64,000 nucleotides of DNA from Brevundimonas sp. G8 (GTDB lineage Bacteria; Pseudomonadota; Alphaproteobacteria; Caulobacterales; Caulobacteraceae), in NCBI RefSeq assembly GCF_902506205.1, contig NZ_LR732816.1:3112993-3176992 (forward strand), given 5' to 3'. Both the position numbers and the translations under genes were made by a program. Numbering within the stretch: position 1 is the stretch's first letter; every line of letters begins with the position of its first letter. The notes under the pieces are model-generated. The model did not search any database. It saw only the letters and a program-made list of their open reading frames with translations, and was not told the origin of the DNA. Below are positions 62,811 to 64,000 of the stretch, piece after piece.

Positions 62811-63812
62811 ATGCTTCCCTATCAGCCCGCTCCCTTCCCGCTCGCCCGTCCGCGTCGCCTGCGGTCCAGCCCGTGGGTGCGGCGGCTGGTGGCGGAAACG
62901 ACGCTGACGCCGGCCGATCTGATCTGGCCTTTGATCGTCCACGACGGCGCAGAGGACCGGGTTCCCGTCGCCTCCATGCCCGGCGTTTTCCGCCTGTCGC
63001 CCAGAGAAGCCGCCAAGGCAGCCGTCGAGGCGCGCGACCTGGGCATTCCGATGCTCGCCCTCTTCCCGAACGTGGACGGCGCGATCAAGGACGCGGTCGG
63101 CACCGGCGCCACTGATCCAGACGGCCTGATCCCCGACTGTATCAAGGCCATCAAGGACGCGGCGCCCGAGATCGGCGTCATGACCGACGTGGCGCTCGAC
63201 TGCTACACCGACCACGGCCACGACGGGGTGATGGAGGGCGACCGGATCGCCAACGACTCCAGCCTGGACCGTCTGGCCGAACAGGCCTTCATCCACGCTC
63301 ACGCCGGCGCCGATGTCGTGGCCCCGTCCGACATGATGGACGGCCGCATCCAGGCGGTGCGCGAGGCGCTGGAGGCCAATGGCTTTTCCGACACCCTGAT
63401 ACTGTCCTATGCGGCCAAGTTCGCCTCGGCCTTCTACGGCCCCTACCGCGACGCCGTCGGGTCGTCCGCCATGCTGAAGGGCGACAAGAAGACCTATCAG
63501 ATGGACTACGCCAACTCAGACGAGGCCCTGAAGGAGGTCGCGATGGACCTGTCGGAAGGCGCAGACGCGGTCATGGTCAAGCCGGGCATGCCCTATCTCG
63601 ACATCGTGCGGCGGGTGTCCGAGACCTTCCGCGTGCCGACCTTCGCCTATCAGGTGTCGGGCGAATATTCGATGATGCAAGCCTCCATCGCCAATGGCTG
63701 GCTGGATCAGGACCGCGCGATCCTTGAGACCCTGCACGGGTTCAAGCGCGCGGGCTGCGCTGGCGTTCTGACCTATTTCGCGCCTCAGGCTGCGCGGCTG
63801 CTGGGCCGATGA
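62811..63812 (+). CDS. hemB: Delta-aminolevulinic acid dehydratase (porphobilinogen synthase)
   Basis: This protein of about 333 residues has RLRSSPWVRRLVAET, LIWPLIVHDG, VALDCYTDHGHDG and the two active-site lysines in SYAAKFASAFYGP and VMVKPGMPYLD. The metal region DVALDCYTDHGHDG lacks the three-Cys zinc site, so it is the Mg-dependent type. It joins two ALA molecules. The ATG at 62811 has GAAGG upstream. With hemA close by, two consecutive haem steps are clustered. Confidence 0.96.
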   Translation: MLPYQPAPFPLARPRRLRSSPWVRRLVAETTLTPADLIWPLIVHDGAEDRVPVASMPGVFRLSPREAAKAAVEARDLGIPMLALFPNVDGAIKDAVGTGATDPDGLIPDCIKAIKDAAPEIGVMTDVALDCYTDHGHDGVMEGDRIANDSSLDRLAEQAFIHAHAGADVVAPSDMMDGRIQAVREALEANGFSDTLILSYAAKFASAFYGPYRDAVGSSAMLKGDKKTYQMDYANSDEALKEVAMDLSEGADAVMVKPGMPYLDIVRRVSETFRVPTFAYQVSGEYSMMQASIANGWLDQDRAILETLHGFKRAGCAGVLTYFAPQAARLLGR

Positions 63813-64000
63813 CCGTCGAAATCCGGCCGATCACCGACGCCGACTGGCCCAGCCTGTGGCCGATCATCGAGACCGTCACGCGCGCGGGCGAGACCTATAC
63901 CTATCCGCTGGACATGACCGAGGCGCAGGCCCGCACGATGTGGATGCCATCTGCGCCCGGCGGAACCCTGGTCGCGGTCCAGGACGGCCAGGTGCTGGGC
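63809..64000 (+). CDS. GNAT-family N-acetyltransferase, 3' end outside window
   Basis: The first 64 residues begin MTVEIRPITDADWPSLWPII and contain GETYTYPLDMTEAQARTMW and the first strands of a GNAT fold (GTLVAVQDGQVLG). This looks like the small GNAT proteins that acetylate amino acids or drugs. Its ATG overlaps the hemB stop (ATGA). The acetyl-CoA-binding motif lies beyond the window. Confidence 0.85.
   Translation, partial: MTVEIRPITDADWPSLWPIIETVTRAGETYTYPLDMTEAQARTMWMPSAPGGTLVAVQDGQVLG

Overview
The window is high-GC DNA from an alphaproteobacterium. Gene content and order (ihfA-merR-fabH-plsX, glyA-nrdR-rib-nusB-thiL, hemA by the Shemin route, a RpoE/ChrR pair, frequent GTG and TTG starts, many Tat signals) point to the Caulobacterales, probably a Brevundimonas-like species. 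The genus is an inference from remembered gene order, not from a search.

The left part (1 to about 28.5 kb) is accessory. It opens with the broken C-terminal part of a serine resolvase, followed by a GDSL esterase facing an ABC exporter pair. Next come a Tat-exported chloroperoxidase-like hydrolase with an AraC regulator, and then a redox/stress block: a cNMP-binding flavoprotein without redox cysteines, a UBP zinc finger, a lone receiver, Dps, a histidine kinase and a FixJ-type regulator. After that lie three MFS transporters (two of them divergent from LysR genes), a MetX-like hydrolase, a lone tyrosine recombinase, a membrane-bound AraC regulator with an exported S41 protease, a coupled hydrolase-cupin-SDR operon and a stand-alone OLD-family nuclease. 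A short dispersed repeat built on AGCGGACATT recurs at gene boundaries here and was not found between genes in the rest of the window.

From 28.5 to 34 kb lies a RpoE/ChrR (ECF11-type) photo-oxidative stress locus: a FAD oxidoreductase and DUF1365 gene on one strand, and sigma factor, ChrR and DUF1295 on the other. RpoE-like promoter elements face both ways. The ChrR zinc ligands of the sigma-binding domain are mostly replaced.

From 32.8 to 64 kb the genes are mostly conserved housekeeping: trhO, four tRNAs (Arg-TCT, Pro-TGG, Glu-TTC, Pro-GGG), a complex I accessory subunit, a double cold-shock protein with a DUF192 lipoprotein, recJ, phaC, an exported msrB, argC, rplM-rpsI, phoX, ctaA, ihfA-merR, plsX-fabH, a DUF177 protein, a CBP3-like chaperone, bamE, hppA, the glyA-nrdR-ribD-ribE-ribBA-ribH-nusB-thiL operon, hemA and hemB. 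RibD has only its reductase domain. A Fur-like palindrome lies upstream of hemA. The window ends inside a GNAT acetyltransferase gene.
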